NCBI GenBank assembly: GCA_037447215.1
Contig: JBBIHB010000036.1
Location: 1 to 32,227 of the forward strand
Direction: 5' to 3'
From: UBA1413 sp037447215
GTDB taxonomy: Bacteria > Bacteroidota > Bacteroidia > Bacteroidales > Prolixibacteraceae
DNA: 32,227 nt
Shown: in pieces, positions 7,619 through 16,519 of the stretch
Layout of the letters: each line of letters opens with the position of its first letter
Position numbering within the stretch: position 1 is the first letter of the stretch
Notes under the pieces: model-generated
Databases searched by the model: none
The model's input: the letters and a program-made list of their open reading frames with translations, nothing else
Told to the model about the DNA's origin: nothing
Translations under genes and position numbers: made by a program

Positions 7619-8446
7619 ATGAAAAACGCATCTACTATTATCACAGTACAAGGCAACGAAATTCTTATGCTAAACGATCAAGCAGGAGAATACATTTCTC
7701 TTACTGATATTGCAAAATACAGAAATGCAGAGGAACCATTTTCCATAATCAACAACTGGATGAGAAACCGAAGTACCATCGAGTTTATCGGTCTTTGGGA
7801 AAAACTGAACAATCCAGATTTTAAACCTCTCGAATTCGAGAGGTTTAGACATGAAGCAGGCAGCAACTATTTTGTGCTTTCACCCCAAAGGTGGATTGAA
7901 AGTACCAATGCTATTGGTATTATAGCTAAATCAGGACGTTATGGAGGAACATCTGCACATTCAGATATTGCATTTGAATTTGCTTCTTGGATATCATCAG
8001 AATTTAAATTATATCTGATTACTGAATTTAAACGATTAAAAAAGGAAGAAAACAACCGTCTTCAATTGGAATGGAATCTGCAAAGAACCATTTCGAAAAT
8101 TAATTACAGAATACATACTGATGCTATAAAAGAAAACCTGACTCCAAAAGAGGTGACACGGCAGCAAGCTAACTTTGTATATGCTAATGAAGCTGATTTA
8201 ATAAATGTTGCTTTGTTTGGATTAACTGTAAAAGAATGGAGGGAAATAAATCCCGATATTAAAGGCAACATCAGCGATTATGCAAGCCTTGAACAATTGG
8301 TCGTGCTTAGCAACATGGAAAGCATTAATGCATAACTGATTCAACAAGGATTAACACAAAACCAAAGATTAATTCAATTAAACCAGGTAGCTATTACCCA
8401 GATGAAATCACTTATCCTTGACTATTTACAAAGAAAATTAACATAA
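7619..8446 (+). pseudogene. KilA-N domain protein interrupted by one in-frame stop
   Basis: From the ATG at 7619 the frame codes 238 residues and meets TAA at 8333-8335, then stays open for 36 more codons to a second TAA at 8444. The main part is a KilA-N domain: Y-I-S-L-T-D-I-A-K-Y near the start, I-I-N-N-W-M-R-N-R, G-R-Y-G-G-T-S-A-H-S-D-I-A-F-E-F-A-S-W-I-S-S-E-F-K-L-Y-L-I, then R-L-K-K-E. KilA-N is a DNA-binding fold of phage and mobile-element proteins. The residues after the stop (L-I-Q-Q-G-L-T-Q-N-Q-R-L-I-Q-L-N-Q, then I-T-Q-M-K-S-L) read as the normal C-terminus following S-I-N-A, so the TAA probably replaced a sense codon such as GAA. The 238-residue product could still be made and fold. 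It sits between thyA and folA, genes that are often adjacent, and its A+T-rich codons differ from both, suggesting insertion by transfer. Confidence 0.8.
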
Positions 8447-8469
8447 TTTAACTTCTATATTTAAATATT

Positions 8470-8958
8470 ATGTCCAATATTTCCATCATCGTTGCAATTG
8501 CGCAAAACTTTGCCATCGGCAAAAACAACGATTTGCTTTTTCACCTGCCCAACGACCTGAAGCGGTTCAAGGAAATAACCACCGGGCATAGCCTGATTAT
8601 GGGCCGAAACACCTTGCTCTCACTGCCACAATGGCCTCTGCCCAATCGCAGGCACATTGTAATTACCAACAAACCCGACGATCATTTTCCAGGATGTGAA
8701 GTGGTTTTTTCTTTCAACGAAGCCATTGAAAAGGTGAAAGGTGAGAATGAGGCATTTGTAATTGGAGGCGGCATGGTTTACCGGCAGTTCTACCCCATTG
8801 CCAAAAAGTTATACCTTACGGTTGTCAACAAATTTTTCGAAGCCGATACTTTCTTTCCCGAGATTGATTTCTCGGAATGGAATGAATTGGCAAGACAAGA
8901 GCATTTTGACGAAAAAAATCAATTCTCGTACACTTACCTTAATCTTGAAAGAAGATAA
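8470..8958 (+). CDS. folA: Dihydrofolate reductase
   Basis: 162 residues, normal for the family. Reduces dihydrofolate to tetrahydrofolate with NADPH, closing the cycle with ThyA. Motifs: I-V-A-I-A-Q-N-F-A-I-G-K-N-N at the N-terminus, L-P-N-D-L-K-R-F-K with the catalytic acid Asp29, M-G-R-N-T for NADPH binding, R-R-H-I-V-I-T-N, and F-V-I-G-G-G-M-V-Y-R-Q-F. The gene ends with two adjacent stops, TAA TAG, and the M14 gene starts 10 bases later. No defect is seen, in contrast with the genes on both sides. Confidence 0.97.
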   Translation: MSNISIIVAIAQNFAIGKNNDLLFHLPNDLKRFKEITTGHSLIMGRNTLLSLPQWPLPNRRHIVITNKPDDHFPGCEVVFSFNEAIEKVKGENEAFVIGGGMVYRQFYPIAKKLYLTVVNKFFEADTFFPEIDFSEWNELARQEHFDEKNQFSYTYLNLERR

Positions 8959-8968
8959 TAGAATTACC

Positions 8969-10714
8969 ATGAAAACAACCCCCATTTTTCTCAGTTTACT
9001 CCTTGAGATTGGGATTACAACAATATCCCGGGTAGAGAAGCCCGCTTTGTTGTCGCTCAGGTACAACAAAAACTACTCGCCCACCTACGACGAAGTGATT
9101 GCAATGTACCGGCAACTCAACAAAGTATATCCTCAGGCCAGGCTGATATAAGCCGGCCCTACCGATTGTGGAAAACCACTTCATACCTTTGTGATCAGCA
9201 AAAGCAAAAAATTTGATCCGATCAGGATACGCTGCGAAGGAAAAACCATCCTGTTGATTAACAACAGCATACACCCCGGAGAACCCGAAGGCATTGATGC
9301 TTCGCTGATGTTTGCCGACGATATCCTTCGCAATAAGGACGGCATGGCACATTAGCTCGATAATACCGTGATCGTGATAATCCCGGGTTACAATATAGGA
9401 GGAGCACTGAACCGGAGTGCCTATAACCGATCGGGGCAGACCACCCCTTATGAAACCGGTTTCCGTGGGAATTACTGTAACCTCGACCTGAACCGTGATT
9501 TCACCAAATGCGATTCGGAAAATGCCCGGAGTTTTACACAGCTATTCCACCACTGGAACACCGACCTGTTCCTCGACACGCACACCACAAACGGCTCCGA
9601 CCATCAACATGCCATTACTCTCATTCCGCCGCAACCCGACCAGTTTCCGCCTGCCATGCGGCAGTTTCTGCGTCAGACATTGTTTCCCGGATTATACAGC
9701 GAAATGAAAAAAGGGGATTACCCACTGATCCCTTATGTGGACTATTTCTATGAAGGTATTCGCGATGGAATGCGTGGCGGACAGGAATCACCACGGTATT
9801 CTTCAGGTTATACCACGCTGTTACATACCTATGGCATGATGACCGAGAACCTGATTTACGCCACATACCCTGACCGGGTTTTATCTACCTACGATTTTAT
9901 TAAAGCGCTGACAAAATCAGCATCAGAAAATAAAAACGAAATCCTCGCTACACGGAGAAAAGGCATCGAAGAAACCCTGAAAGAAACCCGTTATGCCATT
10001 CAATATGCCATAGATACCACACGCCATCAGATGATTGAATTCAAAGGCTATGAGGTTGACCGGCAACAGATCAGCAGGGTTACCGGACTGCCACGGCTGG
10101 GCTACGACACGCAGCAGCCTTTTGAAGCAACCATACCCAATTATGACACTTATAAACCTGTGGAATGGGTTGATATACCAACTTTTTATGTTCTGCCACA
10201 AGCCTGGAAACCAGTGATGGAAAGGCTTAAGCTATATCGGGTTGAATATATACCGTTAAAAAATGATACCATTATCGAAGTCAGGGTGGATTATCTCGAC
10301 GAAGTGAGCAATCCGGCACGGCCTTACGGACATTATTTTCACAACCAGGTGGTAACCCGAAGCGAAATGCAGAAAGTACAATACTATGCAGGCGTCTGGC
10401 TGATTCCGGTAAAGCAGGAGCGGCTCAAATACATCGTTGAAATGCTGGAGCCAAGGGCAAGGGATTCGTTTGTCAGGTGGAATTTCTTCGACTCCGTGCT
10501 TGATCAGCGGGAATATTTCTCATCCTTTGGGTTTGAAGAGAATGCCCTGCTTACCCTCGAAAAGTATCCCTAATTGAAAAATGAGTTGGAATCGCATAGG
10601 AAATCCGATCCAGAGTTTGCAAAAAACCACCGGGCACAACTTCAGTTCATCTATGACAATTCACCATGGCTCGAAAAAACATGGAAACGATACCCCGTTG
10701 GGCGGATATTTTGA
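8969..10714 (+). pseudogene. M14-family zinc carboxypeptidase with three in-frame stop codons
   Basis: One reading frame from the ATG at 8969 to TGA at 10712-10714 (582 codons) is interrupted by TAA 9149-9151, TAG 9353-9355 and TAA 10571-10573, without any frameshift. Sequence on both sides of each stop is clearly the same protein: Y-P-Q-A-R-L-I then A-G-P-T-D-C-G-K-P-L-H; G-M-A-H then L-D-N-T-V-I-V-I-I-P-G-Y-N-I-G-G-A-L-N-R; L-E-K-Y-P then L-K-N-E-L-E with an ending ...R-Y-P-V-G-R-I-F. Counting the stops as residues, the zinc ligands are H-P-G-E-P-E-G (His102, Glu105) and F-L-D-T-H-T (His205); the likely catalytic Glu is in M-T-E-N (Glu293). A weak signal peptide precedes it, so the ancestor was a secreted metallopeptidase. 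The longest uninterrupted piece, 9356-10570, lacks two zinc ligands, so no active enzyme is expected without readthrough. Ten bases after folA. Confidence 0.88.
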
Positions 10715-10857
10715 TTATCAGAAGAATATAACCTTAAATAACAGCATAATGTTGCAGCATATTTTCACCGGCGCAAGCATTGATTAAAGAAGACTTTCAG
10801 ATAAGCTGTAAATCCTTAACTTTAACCTTTTGATTTTTAGCTTTATCATTTTTCTAA

Positions 10858-12390
10858 ATGGGTTACAAAGAAATAAACATAAAACTCCCCACCGTTTTCG
10901 ACGATCAGGTTTTGCGGAACAGGATCAAAAAAGAGCTAAGCATCAACAATTTCCAATACCAGATCATCAATAAGAGCCTTGATGCAAGGAAGAATAGTTT
11001 TATTCACTGGCAAACCCGTGTGGGAGTGGTTTCAGATGAGATTAAAGGCGGAACACCAGAAAAGGAACCTGAATTGGTTATTCCCCGCCGGAAACGGCAA
11101 CAAAAGGCTTTAGTGCTTGGCAGTGGTCCGGCAGGCTTTTTTGCAGCCTACATCCTGCAGCGTGCCGGTTTTGAAACCACCATCGTTGAAAGGGGCGCAG
11201 AAGTTGAAAAACGCGACCGGGGGATTCTCCGTTTTGAGCAATCCGGAGTTTTTGACCCTGTTTGCAACTATGCATTTGGCGAGGGCGGCGCCGGTACGTT
11301 TTCCGATGGAAAACTCACTTCACGCTCCAAACATATTTCTCTCGAAAAACGGTTTATCCTGAACAGCTACATAAAAGCCGGTGCACCTGCTGAAATCGGT
11401 TATCTTGCCCACCCGCATGTGGGAAGCGACTATCTGAAGATCTTAGTAAAAAACTTACGCAGCGATTTCATCCACATGGGTGGAACAATTCTATTCGAAA
11501 CCATGCTCGAAGATTTGCTAATTGTGGATGGCAGGGTTAAATCGGCCATAATTTCAACCGGAATAATTGATGCTGATGTATTTGTCCTGGCACCCGGCCA
11601 TTCATCTTTTGAGACTTACCGGATGCTAATCAGGAGGGGTGTTCCATTCCGCACAAAAAATTTTGCCCTCGGGTTCAGGGTCGAACACCCGCAGGAAATC
11701 ATTAACCGTGCCCAATGGGGAAAGGCATCGCTACCCGGGGTGAAAGCTGCTGAATACCGACTGACCTCGAATCGCAACGGGAGGTTGCCTGTATTTACCT
11801 TCTGCATGTGCCCCGGAGGAATAGTAGTGCCAGCAACAGCATATAAAACAACCAACATTGTAAACGGCATGAGCCTTTACCAACGCAACGGCCAATTTGC
11901 CAATGCGGCCTGTGTGGCAGGTATTCATCCCGACCAGCTTACCGGACATGAAACCTCAGCCATAGAGGCACTTGATTGGATTCAAAACCTCGAAGAAACG
12001 TTCTTTACTTTCAGTAAAAGTTACCAGGCGCCATTTGCCACCATTGTTGACTTTCTGAACCGCCGGATTAGCCGCAAAACACCCGAAACCAGTTATGCGC
12101 TTGGTTTAATTCCTGCCCCGCTTTGGGAGATGATACCCGAAACAGTGATAGCTGCAATTTCGGATGGGTTACAGGATTTCGCCCGTAAACTGAAAGGGTA
12201 CGACGAAGGCATCCTGCTTGGACTGGAAAGTAAAACCTCGGCGCCCATTCAGGTAATCCGCGATGAAACGGGCAAATGCGAAGGCTTCGACAATCTATAC
12301 CTGGCTGGGGAAGGTAGCGGCTATGCAGGAGGTATTATCAGCAGTGGGGCCGACGGGATAAGAGTAGCTGTCAGAATAGCAGAAAAATGA
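10858..12390 (+). CDS. FAD-dependent oxidoreductase (COG2509-like)
   Basis: 510 residues. N-terminal ~80 residues form a small alpha/beta lead (E-I-N-I-K-L-P, S-L-D-A-R-K), followed by a Rossmann FAD-binding site G-S-G-P-A-G-F-F-A-A (residues 88-97) with the ribose-binding Glu in T-T-I-V-E-R-G. Next come F-G-E-G-G-A-G-T-F-S-D-G-K-L-T, a G-x-R-V-E-H-P motif and the C-terminal FAD contact L-Y-L-A-G-E-G-S-G-Y-A-G-G-I. This arrangement is that of the uncharacterised FAD-dependent dehydrogenases of COG2509, related to the HI0933/GidA-type flavoproteins. Cytoplasmic. The substrate is unknown; C-M-C-P-G-G in the middle resembles the conserved Cys motif of the family. It ends 13 bases from the convergent transporter gene. 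Confidence 0.9.
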   Translation: MGYKEINIKLPTVFDDQVLRNRIKKELSINNFQYQIINKSLDARKNSFIHWQTRVGVVSDEIKGGTPEKEPELVIPRRKRQQKALVLGSGPAGFFAAYILQRAGFETTIVERGAEVEKRDRGILRFEQSGVFDPVCNYAFGEGGAGTFSDGKLTSRSKHISLEKRFILNSYIKAGAPAEIGYLAHPHVGSDYLKILVKNLRSDFIHMGGTILFETMLEDLLIVDGRVKSAIISTGIIDADVFVLAPGHSSFETYRMLIRRGVPFRTKNFALGFRVEHPQEIINRAQWGKASLPGVKAAEYRLTSNRNGRLPVFTFCMCPGGIVVPATAYKTTNIVNGMSLYQRNGQFANAACVAGIHPDQLTGHETSAIEALDWIQNLEETFFTFSKSYQAPFATIVDFLNRRISRKTPETSYALGLIPAPLWEMIPETVIAAISDGLQDFARKLKGYDEGILLGLESKTSAPIQVIRDETGKCEGFDNLYLAGEGSGYAGGIISSGADGIRVAVRIAEK

Positions 12391-12403
12391 AAAAATAAAT
12401 ACT

Positions 12404-13726
12404 TTATAATACCTTCTCTATCTGCTCCAGCGATACACCTTTTGTTTCCGGAACAAATACCCTGACCCAGATCAATTGCAATACCATCATCCCGCAAAAT
12501 ATCCCAAAAATATACTGTGGTTCCATGGCTTCGGCCATCAGGGGAAAAACCAGGGTGAGCAATGCCGCAAATAACCAGTGTGTAAAACTTCCAAGGGATT
12601 GTCCGTATGAACGAAATTTATTGGGAAAGATTTCGCTGATAAAAACCCAGATTACTGCTCCCTGACCTATGGCATGTGCTGCAATAAATGCAAAAATCAT
12701 AAAAGGCACCATTTCAGGATTTCCCGAGGAAAATGCCCACGAAGTAAGACCAAGCGATACAATATACCCTACCGACCCGATATAGAGTAACATACGGCGT
12801 CCCAAACGGTCAATCAGCCACAACCCACAAAATGTAAAAATCAGATTGGTAATGCCGATACCCACCGACTGCAGCAAGGCTGCCTGAGTTTCGAGACCCG
12901 ACATTTCGAAAATACGAGGTGCAAAATAGAGGATGGCGTTTATGCCCGAAAGCTGATTAAAAAATGCTATTGATATGGCCAGCAAGATTGGTTTAAACAG
13001 GCCGCCTGAAAAAAACCTGTATTGATATTTTTTCTCCTGGCGCGAGAATTCAATTTCGGTGACCAGGCTCTCCAGCTCCATTTCAGAATAATCCGGATTT
13101 ATTTTTCTTAATATGGCCAGCCCACCAGTTCGATCTTTGTTATACACAATAGTCCATCGCGGACTCTCGGGCAATCCAATACACAACGCGGCAAATATCA
13201 ATGCAGGAAAAGCTTCGACCCCAAGCATCCACCGCCATCCGTTCTCACCAATGCTGCCAAGTAATGAATTTGACACAAAAGCAATCAGGATACCCAATAC
13301 AATATTAAACTGGAACATGCCTGTGAGACGTCCTCTATGGTAAGGAGGTGCAATTTCTGAAATATACATAGGCGCAGCCACGGTTGATATACCCACACCC
13401 AGTCCCCCGATAAACCTCGAGAACATAAAAGTATAAACCTCGGGGGCAAATGCAGAACCAACAGCCGACACAAGGTAAAGCACACCTATCCAGAGTAAGG
13501 TTTTTTTCCGGCCAAACTTTTCGGAAGGCCACCCACCTACCAACGATCCCAGTACCGTTCCCCACAAGGCCATACTGATAGCCAGTCCATGAAGGGCGCT
13601 GCTCAGTTCCCAAAGTTTTTGGATGGTTTGTTCGGCGCCTGAAATGACTACTGTGTCGAAACCGAAAAGGAATCCGGCCAGGGAGGCTACAACTGCACTT
13701 TTATATAGAAAGAGTTTGGAATTCAT
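12404..13726 (-). CDS. Sugar porter (MFS) transporter
   Basis: 440 residues with 12 predicted transmembrane helices. Sugar porter signatures of the XylE/AraE/GalP class are complete: G-F-L-F-G-F-D-T-V-V-I-S-G in helix 1, the R-K/R loop K-F-G-R-K-K-T, R-x-x-G-G-L-G-V-G with P-x-Y-I-S-E-I-A-P-x-x-x-R-G in helices 4-5, P-E-S-P-R-W after helix 6, Q-L-S-G-I-N-A in helix 7, D-R-L-G-R-R, and P-E-T-K-G at the C-terminus. Expected proton- or sodium-coupled monosaccharide uptake across the inner membrane; which sugar (xylose, galactose, a uronic acid) cannot be read. It follows the DUF2264 gene by 17 bases on the same strand, so the two probably form an operon and the porter may import the product of that enzyme. 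Confidence 0.93.
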   Translation of the reverse strand: MNSKLFLYKSAVVASLAGFLFGFDTVVISGAEQTIQKLWELSSALHGLAISMALWGTVLGSLVGGWPSEKFGRKKTLLWIGVLYLVSAVGSAFAPEVYTFMFSRFIGGLGVGISTVAAPMYISEIAPPYHRGRLTGMFQFNIVLGILIAFVSNSLLGSIGENGWRWMLGVEAFPALIFAALCIGLPESPRWTIVYNKDRTGGLAILRKINPDYSEMELESLVTEIEFSRQEKKYQYRFFSGGLFKPILLAISIAFFNQLSGINAILYFAPRIFEMSGLETQAALLQSVGIGITNLIFTFCGLWLIDRLGRRMLLYIGSVGYIVSLGLTSWAFSSGNPEMVPFMIFAFIAAHAIGQGAVIWVFISEIFPNKFRSYGQSLGSFTHWLFAALLTLVFPLMAEAMEPQYIFGIFCGMMVLQLIWVRVFVPETKGVSLEQIEKVL

Positions 13727-13743
13727 ACTGTTTGGTAATTAAA

Positions 13744-15798
13744 TCAACAGGCTCTTTTCCCGTCGATATCCTTGAAATCGACCGTAAATTTTTCGCCATT
13801 TTGCAACGTAATTTCAGCCCCGACTGGCGACATCGATGGCATTAAATCCATTAATCTGATATCCTTAACCGGATCAAGTTCCTCTTTTGTCCATTCGTTG
13901 TCATCTGTTTTATGCAGAAAGGCTATAATCATCAATTCCATGTGTGGATTTTTGGCCAACCTTTTTTTGCGTGCAAAAACAACCGTACTTTCATCGGCTT
14001 CGGCATTTCGCCCATAATGTACCATATATTCAAGGCTATCCCAGCCACAATAGGCTATTAATGCTACTTTTCTTCCTTTGATTGAAGCAGTCATCACTGT
14101 TCGGTTTCCAAATTCAAACATTTTAAGCTCAGCCTTTTCCCCATTAAGATGAGGAAGTCCGAAATGCCCCAGGGTAAGCTCATATTCAAATGCAAGCCTC
14201 GAACGATCAACGCGGATAACACCGCCGGGAAGGGTAATTTCGGCCAGATCAATTATATAGCCCACACCGTTATTGGGCGGCCTGCGCATAATGGCCTGAC
14301 GATAGAGTACCCCTTGCCGGAACCCGTTGTAAAACATGCTTTGCGAGGTAGTGAAAACTTTTTCGGCCGATAACTTATTATCGATGGCTTTGCCAGTGAG
14401 GTAAAAATTAACATCGTCGCCACGAAGGTCGCGTGGGTCGAGGCTATGGTAACTGTATTCCATAGATGTTCCTCCTGCCGGGTTATGATCCTCCCATGGG
14501 AAATGGGTATTATAAACCAGCTTCGAATAGTTGGGATCATCGTAATACACCTTGCCCGAAACTATTTCCGACGTTCCGGTTTTGCCATGGTTAAGTAACA
14601 TCAGTCCTGGACTTTCGAGTAAAACCATATTGGTTTTTTCACCTATTTGCTCCCACATTCCATCATTTTCAACGGCCGTCCAAAATGGCGAATCTTCAGG
14701 TAGTGCCAAACAGATAAAAGGAAGGAACATCAGGAACGGGCTGGCCGGGCAACTGTAATTCTGCACCATATATTCTTTTTGACCATAAAAACCAAGTGAA
14801 GGGATATTATTATGATAGAACTCTTCGCGGGTAACAAATTGCAGGAGGGATCCTGAACACAACCGCCTTGCCCATCCCGGGTCGAGCGAGGTTTTTTCTT
14901 TAAGCATAAAAGCCACCGGAAAAGCTCCAGAAACCCAAGGGCGGTAACAGATACTACGTGACCACATGTTGATGTATCCATCGCGACCAAAAAAACAAAA
15001 AATGGATTCCATCAGCTTTTGTGCCGATTTTTCGATGATATCGGCAATTTTAGGATAATATTCATCGCCGAATGCCCGGCTCCAGATAGTGGTATAAACT
15101 ATAAACAGGCTGATTGAAGAGTAATTATAGGTCTGTTCGAGGTACCAACCATCTCCCGAATGATATGAAACCACCCATAAAAGATGACTTTTCAGAAGAT
15201 CGTCATCAATGGTATATCCATATTTTTTTAGAAATGAAAGTGCAATGATATTGAAGATACGCCAGTTGTTCTGTGTAGTGCGATGGTGGGCCCATTTCGA
15301 GATGCAAACCGCCATTTCATCTTTCTGCTTTTGCGTAAAATAATCCCAAAGAGAGTCGGGCATTAAAAGCAGGGTTTTAAACAAACCGCCAAATTCGCAT
15401 GTAAACTGGTAGTTAGAGTCAGGTAATTCTTCGGGCAATGGAAGCGAATTGTTATAACCTGGCGTAAGTGCATTATACAATTGCAAGCAATAATAATCGC
15501 GCAATTTTATTCCTTTGATTTCAACTTCCGGGTCGATATGGATCAGCGGACCTGCCAGTGTAAATGTCCGCTCAAGGGCTTCGAACTCCAATGAACGCCA
15601 ACGCCAGGCTGGATCATTGGGTTGTGGATAGGTTTTTCCCGGTACCGGCGGAAATGTCAGTGGATCATTAATGCTGCCGATATGGGTAAATGTGCGTTCA
15701 AGCAGGTATTTGGCCAATTCAATATAGTGGTTGCGGTTCATACCTGTAATAGGGCTTACTTCAAAATCGGGACAATTTACCTTAAATGCTGCTTTCAT
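13744..15798 (-). CDS. DUF2264 domain protein, putative glycoside hydrolase
   Basis: 684 residues, full length for DUF2264. N-terminal ~380 residues look like an all-helical toroid with aromatic-rich signature stretches (N-R-x-H-Y-I-E-L-A-K-Y-L-L, D-P-A-W-R-W-R-S-L-E-F-E-A, N-N-W-R-I-F-N, Y-S-G-D-G-W-Y type: Y-H-S-G-D-G-W-Y-L-E-Q-T-Y-N-Y, W-S-R-S-I-C-Y-R). The C-terminal ~250 residues are beta-rich. No signal peptide is seen, so it likely acts in the cytoplasm. From memory, members of this family have been grouped with CAZy hydrolases acting on glucuronides; I cannot confirm that here. Co-directional and nearly contiguous with the sugar porter downstream. Start chosen because D-F-E-V-S-P-I-T-G precedes the domain in relatives. 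Confidence 0.85.
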   Translation of the reverse strand: MKAAFKVNCPDFEVSPITGMNRNHYIELAKYLLERTFTHIGSINDPLTFPPVPGKTYPQPNDPAWRWRSLEFEALERTFTLAGPLIHIDPEVEIKGIKLRDYYCLQLYNALTPGYNNSLPLPEELPDSNYQFTCEFGGLFKTLLLMPDSLWDYFTQKQKDEMAVCISKWAHHRTTQNNWRIFNIIALSFLKKYGYTIDDDLLKSHLLWVVSYHSGDGWYLEQTYNYSSISLFIVYTTIWSRAFGDEYYPKIADIIEKSAQKLMESIFCFFGRDGYINMWSRSICYRPWVSGAFPVAFMLKEKTSLDPGWARRLCSGSLLQFVTREEFYHNNIPSLGFYGQKEYMVQNYSCPASPFLMFLPFICLALPEDSPFWTAVENDGMWEQIGEKTNMVLLESPGLMLLNHGKTGTSEIVSGKVYYDDPNYSKLVYNTHFPWEDHNPAGGTSMEYSYHSLDPRDLRGDDVNFYLTGKAIDNKLSAEKVFTTSQSMFYNGFRQGVLYRQAIMRRPPNNGVGYIIDLAEITLPGGVIRVDRSRLAFEYELTLGHFGLPHLNGEKAELKMFEFGNRTVMTASIKGRKVALIAYCGWDSLEYMVHYGRNAEADESTVVFARKKRLAKNPHMELMIIAFLHKTDDNEWTKEELDPVKDIRLMDLMPSMSPVGAEITLQNGEKFTVDFKDIDGKRAC

Positions 15799-15874
15799 TT
15801 TCGGAAATGATATTTGAGGGGCTAAAATACATAATCAGAAAGTAAAATACCCTTAGCATTAGAAAAAAGAAACT

Positions 15875-16519
15875 TTATCTGGCAATTATTCCTTCGGAAA
15901 AATCCAGCAACAAAAAATCAATTGAAGTTTTCTTGTATCTGCTTTGAACAAACAAAACAGTTCCTGACTTGTCGTTACCATTGAAAAGTTCTTCTTTGCT
16001 GTGTCGTAGTTTTCCTTCCCTGATTCCAATCAAAGCAATACCTGCATATTCAAAGCGTTCATTTATAAGGCTTTTCGATGACTGGTTGGGTTGCTGTACC
16101 ACAATTTAAATAATGTTAATGGTTATCGGCAAACGGGCATCAAGAACCGGTTCTTCGGGTTTCTTCAAGGTTTCCTGATATTCTTCAGGCCGGTATTTCT
16201 CAAAAATCCTGATGTATCAATAGTGAAAGAATTTCTAAAAAAATTGGGATACACACGCAGGTTCAGTTTTGCAGACTGAAGGCCGGTTGTACAAAGGCTG
16301 TCGGTTGTAGGGAATACTGAAATTCCATTGGTTCAGATTATCTGAACAACCTTTATAGCAGGTAACCAAACGATAGATGCCGCTTTCACTTACCTCAACA
16401 AAAGGAACATATCCTTGAATTTAAGTATTCCCCTTCATTCATTTGTAGGTAAATTCCTTCGAGTTAATTGCTTTGAGTTCTTCCGACCACCAGGACAAAA
16501 TGAAAGCTCGCCGACGGTT
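15875..16519 (-). pseudogene. 3' tail of the decayed xylanase: second sandwich piece and T9SS sorting remnant
   Basis: Minus strand. At about 16413-16250 one frame reads a beta-sandwich piece (V-P-F-V-E-V-S-E-S-G-I-Y-R-L-V-T-C-Y-K-G-C). At about 16280-16205 another frame reads S-A-K-L-N-L-R-V-Y-P-N-F-F-R-N-S-F-T-I-D, a T9SS type A sorting start in which the usual N-P-F is N-F-F. A 75-codon open piece (16102-15875) then reads K-S-L-I-N-E-R-F-E-Y-A-G-I-A-L-I-G and ends F-S-E-G-I-I-A-R; I do not recognise it and it may belong to the tail or to another lost gene. Frames change at least three times and stops are frequent. This follows directly on the Ig-like domain of the GH10 remnant, so it is most likely the same former gene. 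Confidence 0.6.

Noticed and set aside
8333..10573. Genome-wide reassignment of UAA/UAG to an amino acid
   Set aside because: ThyA, FolA, the tryptophanase-like enzyme and the NigD-like protein all end at TAA at family-typical C-termini, and FolA ends TAA TAG. The code looks standard, so the stops in the M14 and KilA-N genes are better read as nonsense mutations unless suppression is shown.
10581..10787. Open frame of 68 codons after the M14 gene
   Set aside because: It is out of frame with the clear M14 C-terminal tail that runs through the same DNA to 10714; a shadow.
16091..16279. Plus-strand open frame in the xylanase remnant
   Set aside because: Overlaps the minus-strand T9SS remnant; no motif or start context supports it.
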